In this document: positions 8,456-18,379 of the stretch, piece by piece
Position numbering within the stretch: position 1 is the first letter of the stretch
How the letters are laid out: every line of letters begins with the position of its first letter
Assembly (NCBI RefSeq): GCF_003049645.1
Contig: NZ_PYWK01000001.1
Location: forward strand, 1-64,000
Reading direction: 5' to 3'
DNA length: 64,000 nt
From: Metasolibacillus fluoroglycofenilyticus
GTDB taxonomy: Bacteria; Bacillota; Bacilli; Bacillales_A; Planococcaceae
The notes under the pieces: model-generated
What the model saw: only the letters and a program-made list of their open reading frames with translations
What the model was told of the DNA's origin: nothing
Databases searched by the model: none
Translations under genes and position numbers: made by a program

Positions 8456-8672
8456 CGTCTTTCAGTAATGTTTACTGCGACAAGTAACCGCAGAAGCAAA
8501 TTATTTTGTACCGAAAGCAAGGCGACAGGCACACCTAGCTTTTAGCGAATGTTTATACAGAAGCTAGAGCTGATGAAAGAAATTAAAGCCTTCGCCGAAT
8601 GTCACAGGTTTTGAAGAGATTCACTTGCCAGCTCGAAAAAATTTGGACTAGAGTTGGTGGGACGCAATTAAT
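8456..8672 (+). repeat. Family A intergenic element, copy A2
   Basis: Starts TCTTTCAGTAATGTTTACTGC, has GTACCGAAAGCAAGGCGACAGG (8510-8531 region), then CGAATGTCACAGGTTTTGAAG (8594 region) and GCTCGAAAAAATTTGGA (8631 region). It ends at the ribosome site of the phosphatase gene, so it probably forms part of that gene's leader. Confidence 0.75.
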
Positions 8673-8685
8673 AGGAGGGGAAAAG

Positions 8686-9099
8686 ATGGGCTACGATGAA
8701 TTAGTAAAAGGAAGAATTTATTTAGGAGGCGCGGCGGATGCACAAGAGGTAGTTGACAATGAAAATATTGATATAGTCTATGATGTCCGTGTGAATTCGG
8801 TGCAAGATGCAGAAGTACCTGCATGCCCAATTGTCCATGCAGCAATAGTAGAGCAGCATTTAGCTGATAGTATTGAAGCTGGAGCAACAAGTATTAAGGA
8901 AGCGTATGAGTCAGGGAAAAACATTTTTATCCATTGTGGTAGCGGCAATGGCAGGGCGAGCGTGATGGCAACAGCAGCCCTGTTAGAGCTAGGACTAGCC
9001 AATGATTTGGAAAGTGCTGAGCAAATGGTAAAAGAAGTGCGACAATCGGCGAATATTCGCCCAAATATGCGTGAGGCATTGGAAAAACTGTATAAATGA
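8686..9099 (+). CDS. Dual-specificity/tyrosine phosphatase-like protein
   Basis: 137 aa. The P-loop HCGSGNGRAS (~residues 82-91) matches the Cys-X5-Arg catalytic motif of cysteine phosphatases (HCxxGxxRS). A general-acid Asp candidate lies at about residue 34, in VYDVRV. It is small, like bacterial DSP-type enzymes. The ATG at 8686 follows AGGAGGGG. Longer upstream starts would fall in repeat sequence. Substrate unknown. Confidence 0.75.
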   Translation: MGYDELVKGRIYLGGAADAQEVVDNENIDIVYDVRVNSVQDAEVPACPIVHAAIVEQHLADSIEAGATSIKEAYESGKNIFIHCGSGNGRASVMATAALLELGLANDLESAEQMVKEVRQSANIRPNMREALEKLYK

Positions 9100-9227
9100 T
9101 AAAAAAGCTAGAGTGGGACTACCCAAAAAGCCTAATTCATCTTCGATAAAACAAAAATTTGGTTTTTACTTATTTTAGGGGGAATTGTTAGACTCACTGT
9201 TTACAACCGTTTAACTTTTTATACAAA
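9100..9227. other. Intergenic, nothing recognised
   Basis: AT-rich stretch after the phosphatase gene, ahead of repeat A3. Together with A3 and the terminator it makes a 412-base gap without a gene. Confidence 0.4.
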
Positions 9228-9374
9228 ACCGTAGTGACAGGTACAGAAGTTTCCCACTAGCGATAGTTGCACTGAAAGAAGTTAAATCTCCGGCGAATGT
9301 CACAGTTTTAGATAAACTTCCACCAAACAGCTTGAGAAATCTGAACGCAATTACGCCGAGGCGTAATTAATTAA
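9228..9374 (+). repeat. Family A intergenic element, copy A3
   Basis: Contains AGTTTCCCACTAGCGATAG, CGGCGAATGTCACAGTTTTAG, AACTTCCACCAAACAGCTTG and the closing perfect hairpin with arms CAATTACGC/GCGTAATTG at 9348-9369. The CACAG...CTG blocks can pair across the middle. Confidence 0.8.
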
Positions 9375-9384
9375 AACTCCATTA

Positions 9385-9432
9385 AAACGTCCGAAAAGCA
9401 GTGCCCAAGCACACTTTTCGGACGTTTCTTTT
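9385..9432 (+). terminator. GTCCGAAAAG-type terminator
   Basis: AAACGTCCGAAAAG and CTTTTCGGACGTTT arms with a 15-base loop, followed by CTTTT. Confidence 0.8.
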
Positions 9433-9511
9433 CATCTTTAGGCACAATATTTCAAAATCCGAAAATTAAGACTATAATATAACTTAATAGTGTCTAGGAA
9501 GGAGGGACTAA

Positions 9512-10210
9512 ATGTCTACAAACTCTGATCGCTTTATAACAGCTTTTAATAGAATTGACCATACATTGCGTGAAATAGTGGATGTAAAAGAGTTTATGCC
9601 GTTTTATCGACTGCTTGACCGTGCGCGTAGGAAAAACCCGCTTGTGCAGAAATATGAGGATGATTTACGGGCCTATGCTGATTTACGTAATGCTATTGTG
9701 CATCATCGGACAGCGATTGAATTTATTATTGCAGAGCCGCACATCCAAATTGTTGAAGCTATTGAGGCAATTGATTCGGCACTAGCGAAGCCAAAGCTTG
9801 TTGGGCAACTATTTCGAAAGCGCGTAACGGTATTTCAAACAACAGATTCACTTACATATATGTTAAAAATTATTCGTAAGCATAAATATACGCAATTTCC
9901 CGTATATTCGGGACAAAAGTTTCAAGGATTAATTACGACGGTCGGGATAACGAACTGGCTTGCCATTTCAATGGGGCAAAGAAATTGGTCGAATCGCGTT
10001 ACACTACAAGATATTTTGTTACACGAAAAAAAACTTAAAAATTATAAATTTATTAGCAAAATGATGACAATTTACGAGGCAGAGGAAATTTTTAAGGAAG
10101 GAGTAGAGCGCGGGCAACGCTATGAGGCATTGTTAATTACAGAGCATGGTCGCCCGCAGCAAAAATTGATTGGGATGGTGACGCCAATTGATATTATGAA
10201 GGTTGATTAG
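9512..10210 (+). CDS. CBS-domain protein
   Basis: 232 aa. The N-terminal ~95 residues are helical and unassigned. A CBS pair follows (~residues 97-230), with VFQTTDSLTYMLKIIRKHK, FPVYSGQKFQGLIT and a final IGMVTPIDIM strand. CBS pairs bind adenine nucleotides. Here they stand without an enzyme domain. AAGGAGGGA precedes the ATG. Its 3' end overlaps the opposing DUF421 gene by 17 bases. Confidence 0.8.
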   Translation: MSTNSDRFITAFNRIDHTLREIVDVKEFMPFYRLLDRARRKNPLVQKYEDDLRAYADLRNAIVHHRTAIEFIIAEPHIQIVEAIEAIDSALAKPKLVGQLFRKRVTVFQTTDSLTYMLKIIRKHKYTQFPVYSGQKFQGLITTVGITNWLAISMGQRNWSNRVTLQDILLHEKKLKNYKFISKMMTIYEAEEIFKEGVERGQRYEALLITEHGRPQQKLIGMVTPIDIMKVD

Positions 10211-10901
10211 CTCTTGTGCTGACAAAGAGCGAGTGGTCTTCTAACACTTGTGCAAAAAGAACATGCTCAACAGCTTCTACTTTTTTATTGCGCAATTTTT
10301 TCAATAGCCATTCTTCTGTCAAATTGAGCTGCTGCAAGTTTTCATAGATGATATGTCCATTGGAAATTACTTCTGTTGGCATGCACAGAGGTGGTGTTAA
10401 ATTTGCCTGTGTATCCTTTTTTGTTGCCTCAGCAAAGGATGGCTTTTTCATAACGCTTAGCTCACCGTTTGTTTCAAAAACAGCATAGGCAACCTCATTG
10501 ACTGAAAAAATACTTTGCTCACGCAACAGCATTGTCAGCTCATCTAAATGGAGTCTTGCTTTCTTTAAGTTTTCTTCTAAAATAACGCCGTTGTGTATAA
10601 TGATTGTTGGTTTATCATCAACGAGCACGCGTATTTTTGTCGATTTTAATGCGATGGCACTTAGTAAAATAGTTAAAATAGACCACCAAATTAAGGAGAT
10701 CATACCATCCCAAAAAGGTGTCTCTTTTTGAGAAGATATTTCACCTGCAATTGAGCCAAAGGTGATGCCTGTTGTATAGTGGAAAAATGTTAATTGGCTT
10801 AATTGTTTTTTACCAATAATTCTAGCTAAAATGAGCAGGGCAATAAAAGTAACCGTTGTACGAAATAGCATTTCCCAAAAATTAATCTCGCCGATGTCCA
10901 T
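10194..10901 (-). CDS. DUF421 (YetF/YrbG-type) membrane protein
   Basis: 235 aa. Two or three N-terminal membrane helices (LLILARIIGKKQLSQLTFF is the family hallmark, ~25-43) precede a cytoplasmic DUF421 domain. The start at 10901 (ATG) has AAGGAG 8 bases upstream. The GTG at 10910 lies too close to it. In Bacillus the family is linked to spore and envelope contexts, function unknown. It converges on the CBS gene. Confidence 0.83.
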   Translation of the reverse strand: MDIGEINFWEMLFRTTVTFIALLILARIIGKKQLSQLTFFHYTTGITFGSIAGEISSQKETPFWDGMISLIWWSILTILLSAIALKSTKIRVLVDDKPTIIIHNGVILEENLKKARLHLDELTMLLREQSIFSVNEVAYAVFETNGELSVMKKPSFAEATKKDTQANLTPPLCMPTEVISNGHIIYENLQQLNLTEEWLLKKLRNKKVEAVEHVLFAQVLEDHSLFVSTRANQPS

Positions 10902-10977
10902 GTGTATCACTCCTTACTACATTAGCATGGGCGAAAAGTACATATGCTATACAGCATAGAAAGCGTGAATATGAATT

Positions 10978-12183
10978 ATGAATACAACCACTAAATATAA
11001 TCAGCCAATTTACGCGATGATGGTCGCCATTGGCATTTGTCATTTAATTAACGATACAATGCAGTCTGTTGTACCTGCGATGTTCCCACTTTTAGTGGAT
11101 AATTTAGGATTAACCTTTACACAATTAGGATTAATATCCTTTGTGTTAAATATGTTTGCTTCTGTTTTGCAGCCTGTCGTTGGCTTTATTACAGATAAAA
11201 AACCGATGCCATTTGCCTTGCCAATAGGAATGGTTAGCTCGTTTATCGGTGTGGCTATGCTAATTGTCGCAAGTAGCTATTGGATGATTTTAATTGCCGT
11301 GTTGTTTTTAGGGCTTGGCTCAGCGGTCTTTCATCCTGAAGGTTCGCGTGTCTCTTATATGGCCGCTGGAACGAAGCGCGGCTTAGCACAGTCGATTTAT
11401 CAAGTAGGAGGCAATTCGGGACAGGCATTAGCACCTCTTATTAGTGCCTTCATCCTTTTACCATTCGGTATGAAGGGAGCCTCTATTGTTTTAGCCTTAT
11501 CGGCAATTGGTATTGTGATGTTAACAAAAATTGCTAAGTGGTATAAGGAACAGCTAGAGGCAGAAAAGTTGTCAAAGGTAAAACGCCAGCTTATTTCATC
11601 ATTGCCACCGTTGACGAAAAAGCAGGTGAGTATCGCTTTATTATTGTTATTTATTATTATTTTTGCTCGTTCTTTTTATACGACAAATATTACGAGCTTT
11701 TATGTATTTTACTTAGCGGAAACGTATGGATTGACGATTACAGTAGGGCAAATTTTTATTTTTATTTTCATGGCTTGCGGTGTCGTAGGTACATTTTTTG
11801 GAGGTCCTTTATCAGACTGTATTGGGCGTAAAAATGTCATTCTTTTATCGGTAGTAGCACCAATGCCTTTTTGCTTAATATTGCCGTATGTGCCTCTATG
11901 GCTTGTACCAGTATTACTCATCATTATCGGTACATTAATTATGATTAGTTTCTCAGTGACGGTTGTTTATGCGCAGGAGCTTGTGCCAAGTAAAATTGGA
12001 ACAATGGCGGGCTTAACAGTAGGGCTTTCGTTTGGAATGGGAGCAATTGGCGCTATTGCTACAGGTAAGCTAATTGATTTATACGGAATTACACCGACAA
12101 TTATAGGCGTCTCCTGCTTATCTGTATTACTATTAGTGGCGTTTCTGCTACCAAAGGATAAAGCAGCAAATGCTGAAGCATAA
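10978..12183 (+). CDS. MFS transporter, fosmidomycin-resistance (Fsr) type
   Basis: 401 aa, 12 helices. GICHLINDTMQSVVPAMFPLL near the N-terminus and FHPEGSRVSYMAAG (~120-133) are typical of the Fsr branch of MFS efflux proteins. It is probably a drug/proton antiporter of unknown substrate. No ribosome site better than a weak GAAAGCG is visible. It is followed by a strong terminator. Confidence 0.8.
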   Translation: MNTTTKYNQPIYAMMVAIGICHLINDTMQSVVPAMFPLLVDNLGLTFTQLGLISFVLNMFASVLQPVVGFITDKKPMPFALPIGMVSSFIGVAMLIVASSYWMILIAVLFLGLGSAVFHPEGSRVSYMAAGTKRGLAQSIYQVGGNSGQALAPLISAFILLPFGMKGASIVLALSAIGIVMLTKIAKWYKEQLEAEKLSKVKRQLISSLPPLTKKQVSIALLLLFIIIFARSFYTTNITSFYVFYLAETYGLTITVGQIFIFIFMACGVVGTFFGGPLSDCIGRKNVILLSVVAPMPFCLILPYVPLWLVPVLLIIIGTLIMISFSVTVVYAQELVPSKIGTMAGLTVGLSFGMGAIGAIATGKLIDLYGITPTIIGVSCLSVLLLVAFLLPKDKAANAEA

Positions 12184-12311
12184 GAGAAAGTCTATTGGGC
12201 TGTCCGATTTTTATAACAGCGCTTTTTTACTAAGGAGAAATATCGCTGAAATCAGTGTTTCTCTCTTTTTCAAAGAAAGCTTTCTCTATTTTTTTGAGAT
12301 AAAACATCAAC

Positions 12312-12363
12312 AAAAGCGTTCAAAATGCCGACAATCAAACGGCTTTTTGGACGCTTTATTTTT
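12312..12363. terminator. Terminator between MFS and Usp genes
   Basis: AAAAGCGTTCAAAATGCCG pairs with CGGCTTTTTGGACGCTTT. T-rich on the plus side and A-rich on the other, between converging genes. Confidence 0.75.
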
Positions 12364-12365
12364 GT

Positions 12366-13052
12366 TTAACGAGTTAGTGATGGCTTGCATTGTGTTGGAA
12401 TAATATGAGGGTCTGTTACTACTCCCTCTACGATATCCAATTCATGCATTTTACGCTCATACGTAAATTTAAAAATACCATTGTCGAAATCTGTGCCAAT
12501 TTCCTTGAAAAAGATGCCTTCAAGATGAGCAAATTTTGGGCAGGTGAAGGCTACTTTATACTCTTCATTTTCATGAATTAAATAAGCGCGTATGCCTTTT
12601 TCATAAATATCTAATGATTCATCCTCTGTTGGGCGCTTTACCGCTACGATATGGAAATCAACAAAAGGAATTTCACGCAGTAAAACGTTTAAGAACGAGC
12701 CTTTCGTAATTTCTTCCCAACGGCTTTGAGCGCTTTGCCCTACAATAATTTGTGTAATATTATATTGCATTGCTACTTCTGTAATTACTTTATGAATTGG
12801 TAGCTTTTCGTTATCACGGATAATAAAATCTTCCACCTCTAACTCACTTGTCAGTTGCTGCCAATGCTCAATGTAACCTGACTTTTCAGCGTCGAATGCA
12901 TCGAGTGGTTTGGCATCTACTGTTAAAACATATAGAGGACAGTCAAGTAATGTCGCGAGCTTATGTCCTCGACGGATTAGACGTTCGCCATTAAGTCCGT
13001 AATATACACAAACTAAAATACTTTCGTCCATTCTGCTTTTAACATGCTTCAT
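12366..13052 (-). CDS. Universal stress protein (UspA/KdpD-type Usp domain)
   Basis: 228 aa. Residues ~8-140 form a Usp domain of the KdpD kind: SILVCVYYGLNGERLIRRG at the start and IIVGQSAQSRWEEITKGS for the nucleotide-binding glycine/serine loop. The C-terminal ~85 residues are unassigned. Kinase domains are absent, so this is not a full KdpD sensor. The start at 13052 has AAAGAGGTG about 11 bases upstream. Longer starts have no ribosome site. Role unknown. Confidence 0.7.
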   Translation of the reverse strand: MKHVKSRMDESILVCVYYGLNGERLIRRGHKLATLLDCPLYVLTVDAKPLDAFDAEKSGYIEHWQQLTSELEVEDFIIRDNEKLPIHKVITEVAMQYNITQIIVGQSAQSRWEEITKGSFLNVLLREIPFVDFHIVAVKRPTEDESLDIYEKGIRAYLIHENEEYKVAFTCPKFAHLEGIFFKEIGTDFDNGIFKFTYERKMHELDIVEGVVTDPHIIPTQCKPSLTR

Positions 13053-13382
13053 GATGATTTTGCACCTCTTTATTATATTTGTAAACACGGCACCCACGTA
13101 ATCAAACTTTGAAAAATCAAGTGTAAATGAGCTAAAATCGAAGCCCTTACAGTGCATTTCGCCATATTCTAGTGTATACTTTTCTTATATGATGTTTTTT
13201 TGATTTGCTCAGGGCACTGTATATAAAAAATTAATTTGACTAAAATAGATTGTGCTCTTTATGACACACTATTATGCTATGAGTTGTAGCGTTAGTCAAG
13301 TGAATTGGCAACAAATTGCTTTAAAATAATTACGTAAAGAATAATGAATAAAAAAACTTGTTTTTAGCAATGTTTTAGCTAA
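13053..13382. other. Intergenic, promoter region of Usp gene
   Basis: AT-rich, without a convincing ORF. It is followed by family A repeat A4. Confidence 0.4.
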
Positions 13383-13640
13383 AGGTTTTAAAGCTATTAT
13401 CAATTGCGTCTTGGCGTAGTTAATCCAGATTTTCATGAGCTGTTTAGTGGAAGTAAACCTAAAACGGTTACGTTCTACGACTGCGGTTAACCGACCCGCA
13501 TCACACAGGCCTCTTTTCAAAATCTGTTATATCCGTCAGGGTTTGAGCCAACATGATGTTGGTCACTCGGTCGCTATCTTAGTATGCGATGTTCTTAGAC
13601 TGAGTTCCTCTTTTTCAGCGAGTGTATACACGCTGAATTA
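13383..13640 (-). repeat. Family A intergenic element, copy A4 (reverse)
   Basis: On the minus strand: CCAACATCATGTTGG hairpin, GGATATAACAGATTTTGAAA, GGTCGGTTAACCGCAGTCG, TTTACTTCCACTAAACAGC, AAAATCTGG, then a degenerate TACGCCAAGACGCAATTG hairpin. It is colinear with A5 over about 150 bases. Confidence 0.8.
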
Positions 13641-13739
13641 AAGTAAATAAAGCATTCATTTCATAGCCCATAGAAGCGGAAGTTTTTTGCTGAATCATTA
13701 TAAAAAGTGCATGAGTCTGAATTTAGGAGGTTTTGGCGT

Positions 13740-16139
13740 ATGATTGTTGAACTTGCAATACTTTTACCGTTTATAATGGCGGCTGCTATTCCGTTTATAT
13801 ATAGGCGCTTTAAGAAAGTACATATTGGTTGGCTTGTATTAGCTGTGCCAGTTGTTTTATTTAGTATATTAACTACATATATCCCTCGTATAGCAAATGG
13901 ACAAACATTTACAAAAACTTATGAGTGGATCCCCTCTTTTAACATAAGCTTTACAACCTACTTGGACGGGCTAAGCATAATTTTTGGTTTGCTTATTACC
14001 GGAGTTGGTAGCTTAGTCATTTTGTACTCGATTTTTTATTTATCAACGAAGGAATCACTTCACCACTTTTATTGCTACTTATTACTTTTCATGGGTGCTA
14101 TGCTAGGCGTTGTTTTTTCAGACCACTTAATGGTGCTTTATGCATTTTGGGAGCTAACAAGCGTATCCTCATTTTTACTTATCGCGTTTTGGCATCATCG
14201 TAAGGCATCCCGTGCTGGCGCACGCAAAGCAATGACGATTACTGTCACAGGTGGCGTCGCAATGCTTGCAGGTTTTTTAACTTTATATACAATTACAGGG
14301 ACATTTAGCATACGTGAGTTAATCGCAAATGTAGGGACGATTCAGGAGCATACACTCTTTATCCCGGCAATGATTTTAGTCCTTTTAGGTGCATTTACAA
14401 AATCCGCACAATTTCCATTCCATATTTGGTTACCAGATGCAATGGAAGCACCAACACCAGTTAGTGCCTACTTGCATTCAGCTACGATGGTTAAGGCTGG
14501 CATTTATTTAGTAGCTCGTATGTCCCCCGTATTTGGTGGGCATGAAGTATGGTTTTGGACGGTGGCTGGAGTCGGGATTGTTACATTGTTTTGGGGTTCG
14601 TTTAATGCGGTACGTCAATACGATTTAAAGGCACTTCTAGCCTATTCTACAGTTAGTCAGCTTGGTCTGATTATGTCATTGTTTGGCCTCGGCTCTGCTG
14701 GGCACGCGCTCGGTTACAGCCAAGAGTCACTACTTTATACGCAGGCAACATTTGCTGCGCTTTTCCATTTAATTAATCATTCAACCTTTAAAGGGGCGCT
14801 CTTTATGATGGTCGGAATTGTTGACCATGAAGTAGGGACGCGGGATATCCGTCGATTAGGCGGACTTATGGCATTAATGCCATTCACCTTTACAATTGCC
14901 ATTATTGGAAGCATGTCGATGGCTGGCTTACCACCATTTAATGGATTTTTAAGTAAAGAGATGTTTTTTAAAGCGACTGTGGATATTTTAACATTAAATA
15001 TCTTCTCTATTGAAAACTTCGGTTTCGTCTTTCCTGTTATCGCATGGCTAGCGAGCGTATTTACTTTCGTTTACTGTGTAATTATCGTCGGGCGAACGTT
15101 TTTTGGCAAACTTCAGCCGGATCGTTTAGAAAAGCCACCTCATGAAGCACCAATTGGCATGTTAATATCGCCATTTATACTAATTGCTTTTGTTATCGGT
15201 ATTTTCTTCTTCCCGAATATTTTAGGTCGCAATATTTTAGGTCCTGCGATGCAAAGTATTTATCCAACCTTCCCAGTGGAGGAATTGACAGTGCCAATTA
15301 AAGCATTGCATATAGGCACAGAGCTATTTATGACAATCGGTGTTATCATCGTTGGTATTTTACTATACCGTTCATTGCCAAAATGGCGTGCAGTGTATCA
15401 GCTATTCTCTCAAAAGTACACATTAAATGCTTATTATGAGCGCATTATTGGCTTTAGTGAGTCGAAATCAGGCTGGTTTACTCGTTTATATATGAATGGT
15501 AACTTAACGTATTATTTCATTTATATTTATGTAATATTTGTTGCGATTGTGGCAGGCTACTTTGTACTGAGCGATGCATTTGTTTGGAGTCCAGCAAATG
15601 ATTCAGCAGTCGAGTACTATGAGTTTATTTTGCTATTCATTATGGTCTTTGCCGCTGTAGCATTATTGTTCACAAAAGGGCGAATTACATCAGTTTTATT
15701 AAACGGTGTGCTAGGCTATTCTGTTGCCTTTTTCTTCGTTGTGTTTCGAGCGCCAGATTTAGCGTTGACGCAGCTTGTCGTAGAGTCAGTAACGACGGCG
15801 CTATTCTTGTTATGTTTTAAATTCTTACCTGATTTAAAGAAGGAAAATGTGTCGCGTGCGGTGAAATTTTCAAAGGCGACCATTTCAATATTAGTTGGAG
15901 CGACAGTAACGCTTGTTGGATTAACGGTTTTACATTATGAGAAATTCGCTCCAATCTCTACTTACTTTGAGGATTCATATAATTTAGCGGGTGGGAAAAA
16001 TATCGTCAATACGATTTTAGGCGATTTTCGTGCATTTGATACGATGCTAGAGGTCGTTGTATTATTTATTGCCGGTTTAGGTATATATTCGCTTATTAAG
16101 CTAAAAGCAAAGAAGGGAGAGACGGATATTGAAAATTAA
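13740..16139 (+). CDS. mrpA: Na+/H+ antiporter subunit A (fused MrpA/MrpB-type)
   Basis: 799 aa, ~20 membrane helices. The first ~500 residues are a NuoL/ND5-like proton-channel domain, with the HSATMVKAG and FPFHIWLPDAMEAPTPVSA blocks. The C-terminal part adds the MrpA-specific extension and an MbhD-like segment. It works with the other Mrp subunits as a Na+(Li+)/H+ exchanger that resists alkali and salt. ATG at 13740 follows TAGGAGG by 9 bases, and longer frames start before the ribosome site. It heads a seven-gene operon. Confidence 0.93.
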   Translation: MIVELAILLPFIMAAAIPFIYRRFKKVHIGWLVLAVPVVLFSILTTYIPRIANGQTFTKTYEWIPSFNISFTTYLDGLSIIFGLLITGVGSLVILYSIFYLSTKESLHHFYCYLLLFMGAMLGVVFSDHLMVLYAFWELTSVSSFLLIAFWHHRKASRAGARKAMTITVTGGVAMLAGFLTLYTITGTFSIRELIANVGTIQEHTLFIPAMILVLLGAFTKSAQFPFHIWLPDAMEAPTPVSAYLHSATMVKAGIYLVARMSPVFGGHEVWFWTVAGVGIVTLFWGSFNAVRQYDLKALLAYSTVSQLGLIMSLFGLGSAGHALGYSQESLLYTQATFAALFHLINHSTFKGALFMMVGIVDHEVGTRDIRRLGGLMALMPFTFTIAIIGSMSMAGLPPFNGFLSKEMFFKATVDILTLNIFSIENFGFVFPVIAWLASVFTFVYCVIIVGRTFFGKLQPDRLEKPPHEAPIGMLISPFILIAFVIGIFFFPNILGRNILGPAMQSIYPTFPVEELTVPIKALHIGTELFMTIGVIIVGILLYRSLPKWRAVYQLFSQKYTLNAYYERIIGFSESKSGWFTRLYMNGNLTYYFIYIYVIFVAIVAGYFVLSDAFVWSPANDSAVEYYEFILLFIMVFAAVALLFTKGRITSVLLNGVLGYSVAFFFVVFRAPDLALTQLVVESVTTALFLLCFKFLPDLKKENVSRAVKFSKATISILVGATVTLVGLTVLHYEKFAPISTYFEDSYNLAGGKNIVNTILGDFRAFDTMLEVVVLFIAGLGIYSLIKLKAKKGETDIEN

Positions 16140-16551
16140 TGATGTCATTTTACGCACAGTCGTAAGGGCAGTCGTCTTTATTATTTTAACGCTCGGTATG
16201 TATCTCTTCTTTGCAGGGCATAACTCGCCCGGTGGTGGCTTTATTGGCGGTCTTGTACTTGGTTCTGCTATCGTTTTATTGTATTTAACATACGATATTG
16301 AAACGGTTCATAAAGGAATGCCATTTGACTTTAAAAAAGTAGCGGCATTTGGCGTGCTTTTAGCAACAGGCACTGCGATTACGTCTATTTTTTTCAATGT
16401 GCCATTTTTAACGCAGGCTGATCGCTATTTTCAGCTTCCTCTGTTAGGAGAGACACATTTATCAACGGTAATGATTTTTGAAGCAGGTGTAGCTTTGACA
16501 GTTATCGGCACACTTGTGACAATTATTTTAAGTATAAGTGAGGATGAATAG
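16129..16551 (+). CDS. mrpB: Na+/H+ antiporter subunit MrpB
   Basis: 140 aa, four helices, with the MnhB/MrpB signature HNSPGGGFIGGLVLGSA near residues 30-46. It starts with TTG at 16129, overlapping the end of mrpA by 11 bases, with AAGGGAGA upstream. It is an essential subunit of the hetero-oligomeric Mrp complex. Confidence 0.92.
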   Translation: MKINDVILRTVVRAVVFIILTLGMYLFFAGHNSPGGGFIGGLVLGSAIVLLYLTYDIETVHKGMPFDFKKVAAFGVLLATGTAITSIFFNVPFLTQADRYFQLPLLGETHLSTVMIFEAGVALTVIGTLVTIILSISEDE

Positions 16552-16552
16552 T

Positions 16553-16891
16553 ATGGAGTCTTTAATAATTATATTAGTAGGAATTCTAGTTGCAGTAGCA
16601 ACCTATTTAATCCTCTCACGCACAGTAATTCGTGTTATTTTAGGTACTGCTGTGTTATCTCATGCAGCACATCTACTTATTTTAACAGTTGGTGGCTTGA
16701 AAAAGGGGGATGTCCCACTTTTAAGCCAGTCGGACGGACCGTATACAGATGCACTTCCCCAGGCACTTATTTTAACAGCAATTGTTATTAGCCTTGCAGT
16801 CACAGCCTTTGTCTTAGTACTCGCCTACCGTATGTATAGTACGAATGGAACAGATGATTTCAGCAAGCTAGGGGGATCATCGGATGAGTAA
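16553..16891 (+). CDS. mrpC: Na+/H+ antiporter subunit MrpC
   Basis: 112 aa, three helices, NuoK-like, with the conserved DALPQALILTAIVI block at ~71-84. The ATG at 16553 lies just after the mrpB stop and gives the family's usual length. A GTG at 16538 in frame is possible but less likely. Overlap with mrpD is 8 bases. Confidence 0.92.
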   Translation: MESLIIILVGILVAVATYLILSRTVIRVILGTAVLSHAAHLLILTVGGLKKGDVPLLSQSDGPYTDALPQALILTAIVISLAVTAFVLVLAYRMYSTNGTDDFSKLGGSSDE

Positions 16892-18365
16892 TATTATTGT
16901 ATTACCGCTTATTATTCCAATCATCACAGCGATTTTACTTGTTTTCCTACGTCATAATATTCGCCTACAGCGAATTGTTAGCTTGGTGACGGTTGTTGTG
17001 GTGAGCATCATTGCGTTTATTTTACTTCTTGAAGTACAGACAAATGGCATTATGAAGATTGACTTTAGTGGGTGGTTACCTCCGTTTGGCATTTTATTTG
17101 TGGCAGATTCATTTTCAATACTCCTCGTACTGACAGCGAATATTGTTACAGCAATTTGTTTAATTTATGCCTTTTCTACAATTGGAGAGCGTCATGAGCG
17201 AATGTTTTTCTATCCGTTTGTGTTGTTTTTAATTGCAGGAGTTAATGGTTCATTTTTAACAGGTGATATTTTCAATTTGTTCGTCTGCTTCGAAGTCATG
17301 CTATTGGCCTCGTATGTACTTGTTGCACTTGGTGGAGAAAAATTCCAGATAAGAGAATCATTAAAATATGTCCTTATTAATGTTGTTGCCTCATGGCTAT
17401 TTTTAGTGGCACTTGCGTTTTTATACGGCACATTAAAAACATTAAACATGGCACATATTGCAGTGCGTGTTGCTGAAGTAGGGCAAGACCCTGTATTAAC
17501 GACGGTTGCTATTTTATTTTTAATCGTCTTTAGTCTGAAAGCAGGATTGCTACTATTTTTCTGGCTCCCGGGCTCTTACAGTGTGCCGCCAACTGCTGTA
17601 CAAGCTTTATTTGCAGCTCTTTTAACAAAAGTTGGGATTTATGCCTTGTTCCGTACATTTACGTTAATGTTTGCATTGAATACGACTGTTACACATACGC
17701 TAATCGGCGTAATGGCAGGAATTACAATTGTGCTTGGCTGTTTAGGTGCATTATCTGGTCGCGATGTACGCACAATTGCCTCCTATAATGTAATTATCGG
17801 TGTGGGCTTTATTTTAATCGGCTTAGCAATTGGCACAGAACAAGCTTTTGCAGGAGCAATTTATTATTTGATTCACGATATGCTGGCAAAGGCTTTGCTG
17901 TTTTTAATTGTTGGAACGATGGTGTATTTAACGGGTGAGATTGTTGTGAAAAATATGAACGGTTTAATTCGTCATTATCCTTTATTTGGCTGGATTTATT
18001 TTGTTGTCATGTGTGCATTGGCTGGTATCCCCCCTTTAAGCGGTTTTATCGGCAAGGTGTTAATTGGTCAGCAGGCAATAGAAGGCGGTTTTTACGTTTT
18101 ATTAGCAATCGGATTCGGCTCGAGCATTATCGTATTATACTCTTTACTTCGTATTTTCCTAGCGGCATTTTTTGGAGAAACGTCTATCAGTGAAGAGGAC
18201 AAAAAGCCTATTCCAAAAGGGGCGACAGCATCATTTGTGTTGCTTGCGCTTTGTATAGTCGCACTTGGCTTAGGTGCAGAGGGAATTGCGCTATATGTAG
18301 AGGATGCAGCGCGAACTTTAGCTAATCCAGCTATTTATATTGAAGCAATTCTTGGAGCTAAGTAG
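16884..18365 (+). CDS. mrpD: Na+/H+ antiporter subunit MrpD
   Basis: 493 aa, NuoN/NuoM-like proton channel with ~14 helices. Typical motifs are the FNLFVCFEVMLLASY stretch (~132-146) and WLPGSYSVPPTAVQALFAAL (~230-249). Its Glu in the FEVM helix and the Lys residues are the proton-path positions of the family. It overlaps mrpC and precedes mrpE by 14 bases. Confidence 0.93.
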   Translation: MSNIIVLPLIIPIITAILLVFLRHNIRLQRIVSLVTVVVVSIIAFILLLEVQTNGIMKIDFSGWLPPFGILFVADSFSILLVLTANIVTAICLIYAFSTIGERHERMFFYPFVLFLIAGVNGSFLTGDIFNLFVCFEVMLLASYVLVALGGEKFQIRESLKYVLINVVASWLFLVALAFLYGTLKTLNMAHIAVRVAEVGQDPVLTTVAILFLIVFSLKAGLLLFFWLPGSYSVPPTAVQALFAALLTKVGIYALFRTFTLMFALNTTVTHTLIGVMAGITIVLGCLGALSGRDVRTIASYNVIIGVGFILIGLAIGTEQAFAGAIYYLIHDMLAKALLFLIVGTMVYLTGEIVVKNMNGLIRHYPLFGWIYFVVMCALAGIPPLSGFIGKVLIGQQAIEGGFYVLLAIGFGSSIIVLYSLLRIFLAAFFGETSISEEDKKPIPKGATASFVLLALCIVALGLGAEGIALYVEDAARTLANPAIYIEAILGAK

Positions 18366-18379
18366 AAGGAGGGCGTACT

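Noticed and set aside
12366..13052. KdpD sensor kinase
   Set aside because: Only the Usp-like domain is present; no HisKA or ATPase domain.
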